Shown piece by piece: positions 10,261 through 20,159 of a stretch of 64,000 nucleotides of DNA (the stretch's first letter is position 1; the number at the start of each line of letters is the position of its first letter). Source of the stretch: Terrimonas ginsenosidimutans (lineage in GTDB: Bacteria; Bacteroidota; Bacteroidia; Chitinophagales; Chitinophagaceae); the NCBI RefSeq assembly GCF_022012415.1, contig NZ_JAKLTR010000003.1:434001-498000 (forward strand), in the 5' to 3' direction. The notes below the pieces were generated by a model. That model searched no databases, was not told where the DNA came from, and saw nothing but the letters and a program-made list of their open reading frames with translations. A program made the translations under genes and the position numbers.

Positions 10261-11079
10261 ATGACGGCTTCACGGGTATTAGAAGGGAAGGTGATCGTGG
10301 TCACAGGAGGAACAGGGATCCTTGGTTATAGTATGAATAAGGCACTGGCCGCAGCTGGCGCATCTGTCGTAATAATCGGCCGGAACGGAGAAACAGCGAA
10401 AGCAAGAGCTGCCGAAATTACCAGTGAAGGAGGAGTCGCGATCGGCCTCAGCGCTGATGTATTGCAGGAAAACCAATTGCTTGAGGCAAAAAAAGTGATC
10501 ATAGATCAATTCGGGAGAATAGACGGACTGGTAAATGCAGCCGGAGGAAATATGCCAGGAGCTGTTGTACAACCGGAAGAAGACCTGTTCTCTCTGGATA
10601 TGTCTGCCCTGCAACAGGTGATGAACCTGAATCTCTTTGGTACTTTACTGCCTGTGCAGATCTTCGGAAAAGCGATCGCGGAAACAAGTAAGGCTGGTGC
10701 GATCGTCAACATCTCGTCTGTATCGGCGAAAACGGTATTAACAAAAGTACTCGGTTACAGTCTCGCGAAAGCTGCCATTGAAAACTACACAAAATGGTTT
10801 GCCGTTGAACTTGCAAAAAGGCACCAGGGACAGATCAGGATGAATGCCATAGTCCCCGGATTTTTTCTGACGGAGCAAAACCGTTCATTATTGACCAATT
10901 CAGACGGGACATTTACTAAAAGAGGGAATGACGTTATCAATAATACCCCGCTTGGAAGATTCGGTGAACCAAAGGAATTGAACTCCGCACTCACATGGTT
11001 ACTGAGTGAAGAGTCTTCTTTCGTCATCGGTTCTACCGTGGTGATTGACGGAGGGTTTACTGTATTCAGCGGTGTTTAA
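10261..11079 (+). CDS. SDR family oxidoreductase, mannonate-oxidoreductase-like
   Basis: This 272-residue classical short-chain dehydrogenase has the nucleotide-binding motif TGGTGILG near residue 16, NAAGG near 92, a catalytic serine in NISSVS, and YSLAK (Tyr and Lys of the active site). The C-terminal FVIGSTVVIDGGF is the usual SDR ending. The NAAGGNMPGA stretch resembles SDR enzymes annotated as D-mannonate or fructuronate oxidoreductases. That would fit the uronic-acid lyases at 27-29 kb, whose products need such a reductase, but the genes are not in one operon. The substrate is an inference. Confidence 0.85.
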   Translation: MTASRVLEGKVIVVTGGTGILGYSMNKALAAAGASVVIIGRNGETAKARAAEITSEGGVAIGLSADVLQENQLLEAKKVIIDQFGRIDGLVNAAGGNMPGAVVQPEEDLFSLDMSALQQVMNLNLFGTLLPVQIFGKAIAETSKAGAIVNISSVSAKTVLTKVLGYSLAKAAIENYTKWFAVELAKRHQGQIRMNAIVPGFFLTEQNRSLLTNSDGTFTKRGNDVINNTPLGRFGEPKELNSALTWLLSEESSFVIGSTVVIDGGFTVFSGV

Positions 11080-11118
11080 CGCTGGACAGTCATAACTTGT
11101 GGCTAAAACTATAAATGA

Positions 11119-11153
11119 CATCTTACCGTACTTACGGGTAAGACGGTAAGATG
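11119..11153. terminator. intergenic hairpin between convergent SDR and GH18 genes
   Basis: A perfect 11-bp inverted repeat (CATCTTACCGT / ACGGTAAGATG) with a 13-base loop lies between the ends of the two convergent genes. There is no T-run, so it may be a rho-assisted or bidirectional terminator. Confidence 0.5.
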
Positions 11154-11199
11154 CCGGACTAATCCCGTTTGTTTTTTATCTATGCAGTCCATGATGCTG

Positions 11200-12333
11200 T
11201 TATTTCCCTTTGAGCGCCTCATTCACTACTTTCAATAAGTATTCTTTCGGGTCGGAAGAATATTCCCAGAACATGACACCGCCTAAATGGTTTTGATCAA
11301 CATAGTTGCATTTCAGTTTTATCGATTCTTCGTCATCATAAGAGATGAAGTGCCTGGTATTTTCATTGAACAGATAGGGTGCTTTCGCTTTATCATCCCA
11401 GTGCCGTACGAATCCGTTCATGCCGATCACACTGTCTTTTAAGAAAGTGAAACCACCGGCTTTTGCAGGGCTGACGATCTTCTGGTTCAACCCATTTTCT
11501 TTTGTACTTTCCACGATGCCGGCTCTTCCATAAAATGCCATGCCAACGACGAGTTTAGAGGCGGGCACACCTGCCGCCATAAAATCTCTGACAGCTTTGT
11601 CTGCGGAATTCTCATTCGGATTTCCGGTTGACGCAAAAAGATTGGTATGATGACCGGCCAATCCCCAGCTATAATCGTATGTCATCAGGTTAACATAATC
11701 AAGGTATTCCTGCGCTTTTGCCATTTCGGTTTGTTGAATGAATCCGGCAAAGCCGCCTACTGCGGTAGTGAGCTGATATCGCTGACCGGTAATGGATGTG
11801 ATGCTGTCTAAAGCATGCCGGAGTGCTGCAAACATCAATGTATAGTTCTGTTTGTCTTCCGGTCTGAATACGTTCCCGTCGCCACGCATGTTCGGATATT
11901 CCCAATCTATATCTACTCCATCTAATTTATGCTGATGAATGATCGCGGCGGCACTCGAGGCAAATGCGTTGCGGGAAGTGTCGGTCAATACTGCATCAGA
12001 AAAATTCTTGCTCCATGACCAACCGCCGATGGAGATCATGATCCGTAAACCATTATTGATCTTTTTTAGTTGATTCAATAAGCGGAAGTTTGTTGTATCT
12101 GTTTTTTCATGATGCAGCCAGGCCCGGTTATCTTTTATATCAACGAATGCATAGTTGATATGTGTCAGCTTCGCAACGTCTATCGATTCCGGTTTGATCA
12201 ACCCTTTATATCCTGCCACATAACCGATCACAGCATATCGTTTCGCTGCGACATTTTGATTGGTTACTTTATTTGTTCCGCAGGATATCAGTAGAATGCT
12301 GAATAAAAGAAAAAGCTTTGATATGTTTACCAT
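11200..12333 (-). CDS. glycoside hydrolase family 18 lipoprotein (chitinase-like)
   Basis: This 377-residue GH18 enzyme has a lipobox (LLISC, Cys18). The catalytic motif DxxDxDxE appears as DGVDIDWE at residues 138-145, and SIGGWSW near 101 is the second GH18 signature. LMTYDYSWG lies at about 216-224 and the C-terminal GGVMFWEYSSD carries the conserved Trp. Family members cut chitin or related GlcNAc polymers, or release glycans. The lipid anchor suggests a cell-surface or periplasmic place. It is the last gene of a minus-strand operon after GH9 (22-base gap). Confidence 0.9.
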   Translation of the reverse strand: MVNISKLFLLFSILLISCGTNKVTNQNVAAKRYAVIGYVAGYKGLIKPESIDVAKLTHINYAFVDIKDNRAWLHHEKTDTTNFRLLNQLKKINNGLRIMISIGGWSWSKNFSDAVLTDTSRNAFASSAAAIIHQHKLDGVDIDWEYPNMRGDGNVFRPEDKQNYTLMFAALRHALDSITSITGQRYQLTTAVGGFAGFIQQTEMAKAQEYLDYVNLMTYDYSWGLAGHHTNLFASTGNPNENSADKAVRDFMAAGVPASKLVVGMAFYGRAGIVESTKENGLNQKIVSPAKAGGFTFLKDSVIGMNGFVRHWDDKAKAPYLFNENTRHFISYDDEESIKLKCNYVDQNHLGGVMFWEYSSDPKEYLLKVVNEALKGK

Positions 12334-12355
12334 AAGACAATATTAGTGTAATGAT

Positions 12356-14116
12356 CTAATCGTTCAATGCGGTCAGTGCCTGCAAAAACCATGCAGCATG
12401 GGGGATCCATTGTTCGGTCCATCGCCATTCATTTCCCCCGGCTTCTTTTTTAAAATCGATCCCTGATCCATCGGGCGCTCCGTCTTTGCCAGTGATGCCA
12501 TTGGAGATCCCGCCTTTCTCAGACCCATGACCAAACATGGACGCCATATAGGGAACATTGTTCTTTCCGAACCCATACATAAAGCACATGTTATAGGGGT
12601 TGCAGCCGAGGATCCAGGATAGTTGCCGCCAGCTGAATTTGCGAAGCTGTTCCTGTGTTACTTCGTCATCCCTGAACGCGAGCTTTCCTCCTGCCATTGC
12701 TGCTGTTGCCAGTGACGCCAGTCTCGCATTCTCTCCCTGCCACCACCAGCCTGACTCGTTCTCGTGTGGTATAAAAAAACCTTCCGTGATCTTTTTGTTG
12801 TAAATAAATGTTTGCCTCGCGTAGCCGAAAGCATTGTTTTCGATATTCGTTATTTTCAATTGATAGTTCAGAAACTTCCTGATCGTTTGAATGGCTTGTT
12901 CCCGGAATCCCATTTCTTCTTCCTTTTGTAAATAGCGGCTTAATGCGATAACAGGCATTCCTGCGTCTGAGGCGTGCCAGAAAGGCCGGCCATTATCGTT
13001 TGCAATGAAGTATCCTGCAGGTGAAATTCGTTTGCAAAGATTTCCGGCCCGTTTTCTTGCTTCACCACGATAGGTATTTTCTCCTGTCGCGATCCAAAGT
13101 TCCGTAGCAGCCATCAGTGCACAATAGTCGTCCAGTATGTTTTCTTTTCCATCATCGGTATAGCGAAGATTGTTCTCCTGCAGATGAGCAAAAGCTCTGC
13201 GCGCTGCGTCAAGATATTGAGCGGATGAGAATTCGCCCTCCTTATTCCACCGGGAGATACGCGCAAGTGCAGCGATGGCCATACCGGCACCTTCTCTGAA
13301 TGCGCATTGATAGTCTGATGTGGTGACGCTGTTTGCTAACAACCCGACGATCCGTCTTTCCTTCGGATCCGGTTTGAAATAACTGAAGACCGTCATGTAG
13401 AAAAAACCTTTTGAAGAAAGAGACCGCATGAGATAATCAGCCCCCCACAATGCTTCTGATTCAAGTGCAGGTTTGCTGCCCAGTTCGTTCAGCAGGGATT
13501 CCATTTTTTCCCTGGCGTTGATCATTGACCAGGTAACAAGCGGGGTTTGCTGGGGCAGCATGTAATTTGTGTACGCGAGGTGCGAAAAATATTTACTGAT
13601 ATCACCGGATGCGTCACACCAGCCGCCGCGTATATCCACTGTTTCTTTGCTCCCGTAAAGGAGCACCTGTTTGTCCGCCTCCTGTTCCTGTGATGTGTTT
13701 GCCCGTTGTTTGTTATAATAATGAATAATGGACGGAAGGGTAAGCCGGGAAAGAGCATTGTCCGCTATGGTGAACGGTGCAGAAAAGCTGGTGTCTTTTC
13801 CTGAGATCACCGCTGTGATATACTCTCCGGGTTGCTGCAACGAAGTGAATTCGCCCTGGTAATAAACCTTTGCAGGCGCCCAGTCGATAGTTCCCGTGAC
13901 GGGATACAGCCGGGCTTCCGCTATCTTTTTCTTTGAAAGATCGAGGACCTGGAACTTCAGCCCATCGATGCGTTTGGATACACTCACCACAGCAATCTTT
14001 GGTGCGCGGGTATCATAAGCCACCTGGTTCACAGAAATTTCCGCAACCGGAGTTTGTGCACCGGATGACTGACCCAGGACGATCATATAGCTCAATATCA
14101 AAATGTTTTTGATCAT
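12356..14116 (-). CDS. glycoside hydrolase family 9 enzyme
   Basis: This 586-residue secreted protein has a signal peptide (1-20), an Ig-like cellulase N-terminal domain (about 24-118, opening with ISVNQVAY) and an (alpha/alpha)6 GH9 catalytic domain (about 125-586). The acidic pair lies in GGWCDASGD (Asp168, Asp172). WILGCNPYNMCFMYGFG is the typical C-terminal substrate-side motif, and Glu563 in NEWRW is the likely acid. Many GH9 members are endoglucanases, but Bacteroidota ones without a cellulose-binding module include exo-glucosaminidases. The GH18 neighbour makes a chitosan or chitin role possible; this is inference. Confidence 0.9.
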   Translation of the reverse strand: MIKNILILSYMIVLGQSSGAQTPVAEISVNQVAYDTRAPKIAVVSVSKRIDGLKFQVLDLSKKKIAEARLYPVTGTIDWAPAKVYYQGEFTSLQQPGEYITAVISGKDTSFSAPFTIADNALSRLTLPSIIHYYNKQRANTSQEQEADKQVLLYGSKETVDIRGGWCDASGDISKYFSHLAYTNYMLPQQTPLVTWSMINAREKMESLLNELGSKPALESEALWGADYLMRSLSSKGFFYMTVFSYFKPDPKERRIVGLLANSVTTSDYQCAFREGAGMAIAALARISRWNKEGEFSSAQYLDAARRAFAHLQENNLRYTDDGKENILDDYCALMAATELWIATGENTYRGEARKRAGNLCKRISPAGYFIANDNGRPFWHASDAGMPVIALSRYLQKEEEMGFREQAIQTIRKFLNYQLKITNIENNAFGYARQTFIYNKKITEGFFIPHENESGWWWQGENARLASLATAAMAGGKLAFRDDEVTQEQLRKFSWRQLSWILGCNPYNMCFMYGFGKNNVPYMASMFGHGSEKGGISNGITGKDGAPDGSGIDFKKEAGGNEWRWTEQWIPHAAWFLQALTALND

Positions 14117-14124
14117 AGCAAACG

Positions 14125-14904
14125 TTATTGGTTTTTTGCGGAGCTTCCGGCAGCCCAGAAGATCGCATTCCTGAAAAGCCGTACATAAATAGGGTTTTGA
14201 AAAAGATCCGGAGAATGGCCCATGAAAATGTAGATATTCCGCGCTTTCATTTTTTCATTGCTCCAAATGACCGGATGATCACCCATTTTCCTGTCCGAAT
14301 CCGGGTGATAACTTGATTCATCAACGTTTGCCAGCACCCGGGCATGGGCTCTCGGACTTCGGTCATAAGTATACCACTCTTCTTTTTCTATCCTGAAAGC
14401 TTTGGGAAGCCCTTTCATAACCGGATGAGTACTGTCTTCAACCCGTACAGTGCCGTCAGCGAAATCAGGGATATAACTTTTAAAACGAACCCTTCCCATA
14501 AACTTCCAGAACCAATCCCAGAGTTTGAAGCCGTCAAATTCTCCAAGCAGGGTAGCGTGGTGAAGTCCGATCCATCCGCCTTTGCCAGTTTCTATATAAT
14601 CTGTAAATCCTGCGGCAGCTTCAGGTGTCCAGTTATAAGGCGGGTAATCCAGCTGAATGAACAACCGGAACCGGCTTAAAAAAGCCCCGGTAATGGAATC
14701 TGTGTTGTTGATATAGGTCACAGAAAAGCTGCTATCTGTGGCTAACTGGTCCAGCCATTTGCCGGCGGCGGCTGAGAACCGTACATGGTGTCCGCCGTTT
14801 TCTGCCAGCACAAGAACGTTGAACCGGGAAGCGGCCATTTGCCCATGTGCGCGCATGCCGGTGCCGAGAGCCAGCAAGAGTAATGTATGGTAAAACAATT
14901 TCAT
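14125..14904 (-). CDS. ThuA-like domain protein, secreted
   Basis: I place the start at the ATG at 14904, giving 259 residues with a clean signal peptide (MKLFYHTLLLLALGTGMRAHG). A longer reading to 15072 would add 56 residues unlike any secretion signal. The domain shows FNVLVLAENGGHHV at the start, GGWIGLHHATLLGEFDG in the middle, and HPVIWSNEKMKARNIYIFMGH near the end, as in ThuA/trehalose-utilisation-type proteins with a class I glutamine-amidotransferase-like fold. Its function is unknown; such proteins often sit in polysaccharide loci of Bacteroidota. It heads the operon ThuA-GH9-GH18 with an 8-base gap to GH9. Confidence 0.85.
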   Translation of the reverse strand: MKLFYHTLLLLALGTGMRAHGQMAASRFNVLVLAENGGHHVRFSAAAGKWLDQLATDSSFSVTYINNTDSITGAFLSRFRLFIQLDYPPYNWTPEAAAGFTDYIETGKGGWIGLHHATLLGEFDGFKLWDWFWKFMGRVRFKSYIPDFADGTVRVEDSTHPVMKGLPKAFRIEKEEWYTYDRSPRAHARVLANVDESSYHPDSDRKMGDHPVIWSNEKMKARNIYIFMGHSPDLFQNPIYVRLFRNAIFWAAGSSAKNQ

Positions 14905-15528
14905 GTGCTTTAGAGATGCATTAAAATCTATGACTGACGTAGTGATGAAGTAGCTGAAAAATGAGGAAAAGCAGGCAACGGCAGTAAATTGAACGCCAGC
15001 AGTTTTAGCAAGAAAGCACGTCAGCGCAAGCTGTCCGGTCATTTTTTTACTACTAAAGTATGTGTAACACAATGCTTCAATGTAACGGACTTCGCCAAAA
15101 GATCTCTTCGTTTGGTATATTCTGGTATTTATACCGGTCTATACAAAAGGCAGTGACAGTTTGGTTCAGCAGCGATGATAGGGCAAATTATCAGAAAACC
15201 GGCTTCGCTTTTTATACGGCACAGCCTGGATTTTCGAAATCGTTTTCTTGAAAAGGAAATTTTTTTCCCGAAAAACTCAATAATTTGACGCCCGCTTGAC
15301 CGGAAGCAGCAAAGGCCATGGATCAGCTCAGCTCAGAAAACAGGTACTGTAAGGTGGAGGTCCGCCATGCCAGTAAAGATATTCCTGTGAGTAGCAAAAA
15401 AGCCGTCCATCGCTGATAGCGTTCCCCGTTTAAACCGGGGGACATATACCTTCTGCTTTCATTTTTTACGGGCGTTATCAGTTAACGCATTTATTCAATC
15501 AGACCGTAAAAACAAACAGTTGCTCTGT
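14905..15528. other. divergent intergenic region between ThuA and GH30 operons
   Basis: No gene is supported in these 620 bases. They must hold promoters for the minus-strand ThuA operon and the plus-strand GH30 operon. A hairpin with 8-bp arms (GTTCCCCG, 7-base loop, CGGGGGAC, one G-T pair) at 15421-15443 lies about 85 bases before the GH30 start and could be a leader structure. I found no convincing TAnnTTTG box. Confidence 0.5.
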
Positions 15529-16953
15529 ATGAAAAGAATCATCTGTTCTTTATCTTTTATTGCATTTCTCTCCGCGGCTATTGGGCAGTCGAAATCGGTG
15601 TCGGTGATCACCACGGCCGCCGGTAGTGATCTCCGTCTGTCTGCAAGAGGCACGTTGTCCTTCAAAACCCATAAGCAGCCCCTGGAGACGGAACCCTGCA
15701 TTTTTGTTGACCCGGCCAATAAGTTCCAGACCTTTACCGGCATTGGGGCTGCACTTACAGACGCCTCAGCCGAAACCTTTGCTCTCCTGCCAAAAGACAA
15801 ACAGCAGGAACTGCTAACGGCCTATTTCGATCCGCAAAAAGGCATCGGCTATACTCTTGCACGAACGTCCATTCATAGTTGCGATTTCTCCAGCGGTAGC
15901 TATACATATGTAAAGGATAATGATAAGGAATTGTCCAGCTTCAGTGTTGCGCATGATGAACAGTACCGCATTCCTTTTATTAAACAGGCCATTGCTGCAG
16001 CCGGCGGCAAATTGCCGCTGTATGTCAGCCCCTGGAGTCCACCCGCCTGGATGAAAGACAATAACAGCATGCTGCAGGGCGGCAAACTGAAGGCAGAGTT
16101 TCAGCAAACATGGGCTAATTATTACGTTAAGTTCATTAAGACATATGAGGCATTGGGCATTCCGGTTTGGGGACTGACTGTTCAGAATGAACCAATGGCA
16201 AAGCAACGCTGGGAGTCCTGCATATTCACGGCTGAGGAAGAGCGTGACTTTATCAAAAACTTTCTCGGACCAACATTGCAGAAGCAAGGCCTCAGGAGTA
16301 AAAAACTGATCGCATGGGATCATAACCGCGACCTGCTTTATCAACGAGCCAGCGTGATCCTGAATGATAAAGAAGCTGCCAAATACCTTTGGGGAATCGG
16401 TTTTCACTGGTATGAGACATGGACCGGTGGTCCTATGCAATTTGACAATCTTCGTTTAGTGAACCAGGCATTCCCGGATAAGAACCTCATCTTTACCGAA
16501 GGTTGCAAAGAGAAATTTCATATCGATAGCGTAAATAACTGGTCGCTTGGCGAACGTTATGGCTATTCAATGATCAATGACTTTAATAATGGAACAGTTG
16601 CCTGGACCGACTGGAATATTCTTCTTGATGAACATGGCGGCCCGAACCATGTAGGCAACTTCTGTTTCGCACCCATTCACGCGGATACGAAAAATGGAAA
16701 ATTGATCTATACGAACGCCTATTATTATCTCGGCCATTTTTCCAAATATATCCGCCCCGGTGCGAAAAGGATCGGCGCATCTTCCAGCAGAACCAAATTG
16801 CAGACCACTGCATTTCAAAACACTGACGGAAGTATAGCTGTGATCGTAATGAATCAGTCAGACGAGAAGCTGAATTATAAACTCTGGGTCAATGGAGAAG
16901 CGGCGGAAACGGAAAGCCTGCCCCATTCAATATCCACGTTGATCATTAAATAA
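15529..16953 (+). CDS. glycoside hydrolase family 30 enzyme, copy 1
   Basis: This 474-residue secreted enzyme starts at the ATG at 15529 (MKRIICSLSFIAFLSAAIG); the frame is open 9 bases further but only with TTG. A (beta/alpha)8 barrel carries the acid/base Glu221 in VQNEP and the nucleophile Glu324 in IFTEGC. A C-terminal beta-sandwich (about 390-474) closes the protein, as usual in GH30. YVSPWSPPAWMKDN is the family signature. GH30 enzymes of this type cut beta-1,6-glucan or glucosylceramide-like bonds; which one is not decided by sequence. It is the first gene of the large plus-strand operon, 24 bases before GH30 copy 2. Confidence 0.93.
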   Translation: MKRIICSLSFIAFLSAAIGQSKSVSVITTAAGSDLRLSARGTLSFKTHKQPLETEPCIFVDPANKFQTFTGIGAALTDASAETFALLPKDKQQELLTAYFDPQKGIGYTLARTSIHSCDFSSGSYTYVKDNDKELSSFSVAHDEQYRIPFIKQAIAAAGGKLPLYVSPWSPPAWMKDNNSMLQGGKLKAEFQQTWANYYVKFIKTYEALGIPVWGLTVQNEPMAKQRWESCIFTAEEERDFIKNFLGPTLQKQGLRSKKLIAWDHNRDLLYQRASVILNDKEAAKYLWGIGFHWYETWTGGPMQFDNLRLVNQAFPDKNLIFTEGCKEKFHIDSVNNWSLGERYGYSMINDFNNGTVAWTDWNILLDEHGGPNHVGNFCFAPIHADTKNGKLIYTNAYYYLGHFSKYIRPGAKRIGASSSRTKLQTTAFQNTDGSIAVIVMNQSDEKLNYKLWVNGEAAETESLPHSISTLIIK

Positions 16954-16977
16954 CCAGCATAGAAACGAATTGCTTTT

Positions 16978-18372
16978 ATGAAAAATATTATCAAACATAC
17001 TATACTTGCTGTATGCCTGGTTGTTTCAGCCGGTGTACACGCCCAACAAGCCGAAGTTTGGTTGACCGATGTTGACCAGAATAAGCTTTTTCAAAAACAA
17101 TCTCAATCATTCCAGTTTGATAAAACCGGATCTGATCTTCCTGTCATCGCTGTGAACGAAAGGGAGACTTATCAGTCGATCGATGGATTTGGATATGCAC
17201 TGACAGGCGGAAGCGCGATGCACATCATCCGGATGAGTGCAACTGCAAGAGCTGCATTGCTGCGGGAACTGTTCGGCGTGAAAGGGAATGAGATCGGAAC
17301 AAGTTATATCCGTCTGAGTATTGGCGCCTCAGATCTGAATGAAAAAGTGTTTTCTTATAATGATCTGCCGACAGGGGAGATCGATACGCTGATGAAGAAG
17401 TTCGATCTGGGCGAGGACAGAAAGGATGTGATCCCCGTAATGAAGGAAATTCTTAAGATCAATCCGAAGATCAAGATCATGGGTTCGCCATGGTCTCCAC
17501 CCGTCTGGATGAAAACAAACGGCGATACGCGAGGTGGAAGCCTGAAGCCGGAGTATTATGCTGCCTATGCACGTTACTTCGTAAGATATGTACAGGATAT
17601 GAAGAAGGAAGGAATCGTGATCGATGCGATCACAGTGCAGAATGAACCTTTGCATCCCGGCAATAATCCAAGTTTGCTAATGCTTGCTCCCGAGACGGCA
17701 GAATTTGTAAAGAATCATCTTGGTCCTGCCTTTAAAAAGGCCAGCATCAAAACAAAGATCATTGTGTATGATCACAACTGCGATAAACCTGAATATCCTA
17801 TCTCTATATTGAATGATCCTGAAGCGAAGAAGTACATTGATGGTTCTGCCTTTCATCTTTACGGCGGAACCATCGATGCTATGTCGAAAGTGCATGACGC
17901 ACATCCTGACCGGCATCTTTATTTCACAGAACAATGGGTTGGCGCTCCGGGAAATATGAAGCGTGATATTGGAGAGCATATCAGCAAACTGATCATTGGC
18001 GCGAGCCGTAACTGGTCACGTACCGTAATTGAATGGAACCTTGCGTCTGATCCGCAGTGGCAGCCGCATACTGATCGCGGCGGTTGTGATCGCTGTCTCG
18101 GCGCTATTACGATCGATAAAGACAACGTGAAGAAAAATCCCGCATGGTATATCATCGCACATGCCGCAAAATATGTGCGGCCGGGCTCTGTGCGGATCGG
18201 TTCAAATACGATGGACAGTTTGCCCAACGTCGCTTTCCGTACGCCGGATAAAAAAACGGTATTGATTGTAATGAACAAAGGGAAGGAGGCGACAAAATTT
18301 TCTATCTCATCTAACGACAAGCAATTTGTTGCGGAGTTAAATCCTGGTGCGGTGGCAACCTATATCTGGTAA
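16978..18372 (+). CDS. glycoside hydrolase family 30 enzyme, copy 2
   Basis: This 464-residue GH30 enzyme has a signal peptide (1-22, ending GVHAQ). SPWSPPVWMKTN, the acid/base Glu223 in VQNEP and the nucleophile Glu318 in YFTEQW mark the active site. A C-terminal beta-sandwich starts near 395 (KYVRPGSVRIGS). It is clearly related to copy 1 next door but well diverged, so the pair is an old duplication or two separate subfamilies, and they may cut different linkages of one polymer. Confidence 0.93.
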   Translation: MKNIIKHTILAVCLVVSAGVHAQQAEVWLTDVDQNKLFQKQSQSFQFDKTGSDLPVIAVNERETYQSIDGFGYALTGGSAMHIIRMSATARAALLRELFGVKGNEIGTSYIRLSIGASDLNEKVFSYNDLPTGEIDTLMKKFDLGEDRKDVIPVMKEILKINPKIKIMGSPWSPPVWMKTNGDTRGGSLKPEYYAAYARYFVRYVQDMKKEGIVIDAITVQNEPLHPGNNPSLLMLAPETAEFVKNHLGPAFKKASIKTKIIVYDHNCDKPEYPISILNDPEAKKYIDGSAFHLYGGTIDAMSKVHDAHPDRHLYFTEQWVGAPGNMKRDIGEHISKLIIGASRNWSRTVIEWNLASDPQWQPHTDRGGCDRCLGAITIDKDNVKKNPAWYIIAHAAKYVRPGSVRIGSNTMDSLPNVAFRTPDKKTVLIVMNKGKEATKFSISSNDKQFVAELNPGAVATYIW

Positions 18373-18407
18373 AAAACATCTGATCTTTTTATTTCCAACG
18401 AACAATT

Positions 18408-20159
18408 ATGTTTAAAAAAATATTCACCATAATTCTTTCACTGTTATTTATTAACGGCCTGATGCCTGTTTGGGGCCAGGGATTTTTAAAAGCGAAAGGG
18501 AAACTTATTGTAAACGAGAAGGGCGAAAAGGTGATCCTGAGAGGTATGGGATTGGGAGGATGGATGTTGCAGGAAGGATATATGTTCCGCCTTTCCAATA
18601 TCGGTCAGCAGTATAAGATCAAAGCAAAGATCCAGGAAGCTGTTGGCGAAGAAAAAACGAAACAATTCTATGAAAGCTGGCTGGCGAATCATACCACAAA
18701 AGCTGATATCGATTCAATGGCTGCCTGGGGATTCAATTCCATGCGGCTACCGATTCATTACAACCTGTATACATTGCCGGTAGACGAAGAGAAAACACCG
18801 GGACAAAATACATGGATCGAGAAAGGTTTTGCAATGACGGATAGTTTACTGGCCTGGTGTAAAGCAAATAAGATCTACCTGATCCTGGACCTGCATGCCG
18901 CTCCAAACGGCCAGGGAAATGATCTGCCGATCGCTGACCGTGATCCGTCAAAACCCACACTTTGGGAAAGCGAGGCAGCAATACAAAAGACCATCGCTCT
19001 TTGGCGAAAACTGGCGGAGCGCTATGCCAATGAGCCATGGATCGGAGGTTATGATATCATCAACGAACCCAACTATGGTTTCGAAGATCCCAAAGGTGAT
19101 GTTCGCGGCACCAATGAAAAAAAGAATGAGCCGCTGAGGAAACTGATGGTTGATATCACAAAAGCCATCCGTGAAGTAGATAACAAACATATTATCATCA
19201 TTGAAGGAAATGGATTTGGAAACAACTACAATGGCGTACTTCCTACCTGGGATGATAATATGGTACTGAGTTTTCATAAATATGGAAACTTCAATACAGT
19301 TGACGCGATCAAACGTTTCCTGGAATTGCGTGATCAGTACAATGTGCCACTTTGGCTTGGTGAGTCCGGCGAAAATTCCAATACCTGGTTTTATGAATGT
19401 ATCAAACTTGTTGAGTCAAATGATATCGGCTGGGCATGGTGGCAGAATAAGAAAATGAACATCAATAATCCCCTGGAAATACGAACGCCGGAAGGGTATT
19501 CAAAATTGCTGGAATTCTGGTCAGGGAAAGGGCCAAAGCCAACTGAAGAGGAAGCATGGAAAACATTAACGCAGTTGCTGGAGAATCTGAAAATCAAGAA
19601 TAATGTATTCCATAAGGATGTGGTAGATGCAATGTTCCGGCAGGTGCAGTCGGCCGAAACAAAACCATTCAAAGATCATCAGATCACAGATAACACAACT
19701 ATTGAAGCGGTAGACTTCGATATGGGGCGGCAGCGCCTTGCATATTATGACAGGGATACAGCCAGCTATCATTATACACCAGGCGTTAATACGCGTGGTA
19801 ATCGCGGTGGTGCTTATCGTAATGATGGAGTAGATATCCAACGCGAAGGAACTGCTGTGCATATCTTCAGTATCGAGGATGGCGAATGGTTGCAGTATAC
19901 CGTGAACGTTCCAAAAGCTGGTAATTACAATGTAAGCTTCGAAATATCGACGGCAAATGATAGTGCAAGAATATCGCTGCTTTCAGGAAAGAAAACATTG
20001 ATCAACGAGCAGCCGCTGGAAAATACTGGCGGATTGCAGCAATGGAAGACATCAGCACCACAATCAGTCCGGTTGGAAAAAGGTGTTCAACAAATAAGAG
20101 TTTATGCGAACAAAGGCGGATTTAATTTCAGACGTATCTATTTTAAAAAGAAAGATTAG
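18408..20159 (+). CDS. GH5 endo-glycanase with C-terminal CBM6-like module
   Basis: This 583-residue protein has a signal peptide (1-24), a GH5 barrel (about 28-365) with RGMGLGGWML, acid/base Glu220 in DIINEP and nucleophile Glu319 in WLGESGEN, then a linker and a CBM6-like beta-sandwich (about 435-583, opening with IEAVDFDMGRQRLAYYD and holding the GDG-type GEWLQYTVNV core). GH5 covers cellulases, beta-1,3- and beta-1,6-glucanases and mannanases. The GH30 neighbours point to a beta-glucan. Its end overlaps the start of the GH2 gene by 56 bases. Confidence 0.9.
   Translation: MFKKIFTIILSLLFINGLMPVWGQGFLKAKGKLIVNEKGEKVILRGMGLGGWMLQEGYMFRLSNIGQQYKIKAKIQEAVGEEKTKQFYESWLANHTTKADIDSMAAWGFNSMRLPIHYNLYTLPVDEEKTPGQNTWIEKGFAMTDSLLAWCKANKIYLILDLHAAPNGQGNDLPIADRDPSKPTLWESEAAIQKTIALWRKLAERYANEPWIGGYDIINEPNYGFEDPKGDVRGTNEKKNEPLRKLMVDITKAIREVDNKHIIIIEGNGFGNNYNGVLPTWDDNMVLSFHKYGNFNTVDAIKRFLELRDQYNVPLWLGESGENSNTWFYECIKLVESNDIGWAWWQNKKMNINNPLEIRTPEGYSKLLEFWSGKGPKPTEEEAWKTLTQLLENLKIKNNVFHKDVVDAMFRQVQSAETKPFKDHQITDNTTIEAVDFDMGRQRLAYYDRDTASYHYTPGVNTRGNRGGAYRNDGVDIQREGTAVHIFSIEDGEWLQYTVNVPKAGNYNVSFEISTANDSARISLLSGKKTLINEQPLENTGGLQQWKTSAPQSVRLEKGVQQIRVYANKGGFNFRRIYFKKKD

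Noticed and set aside
14905-15072. N-terminal extension of the ThuA-like protein
   Set aside because: The 56 extra residues precede a clean signal peptide and match nothing; the ATG at 14904 is preferred.
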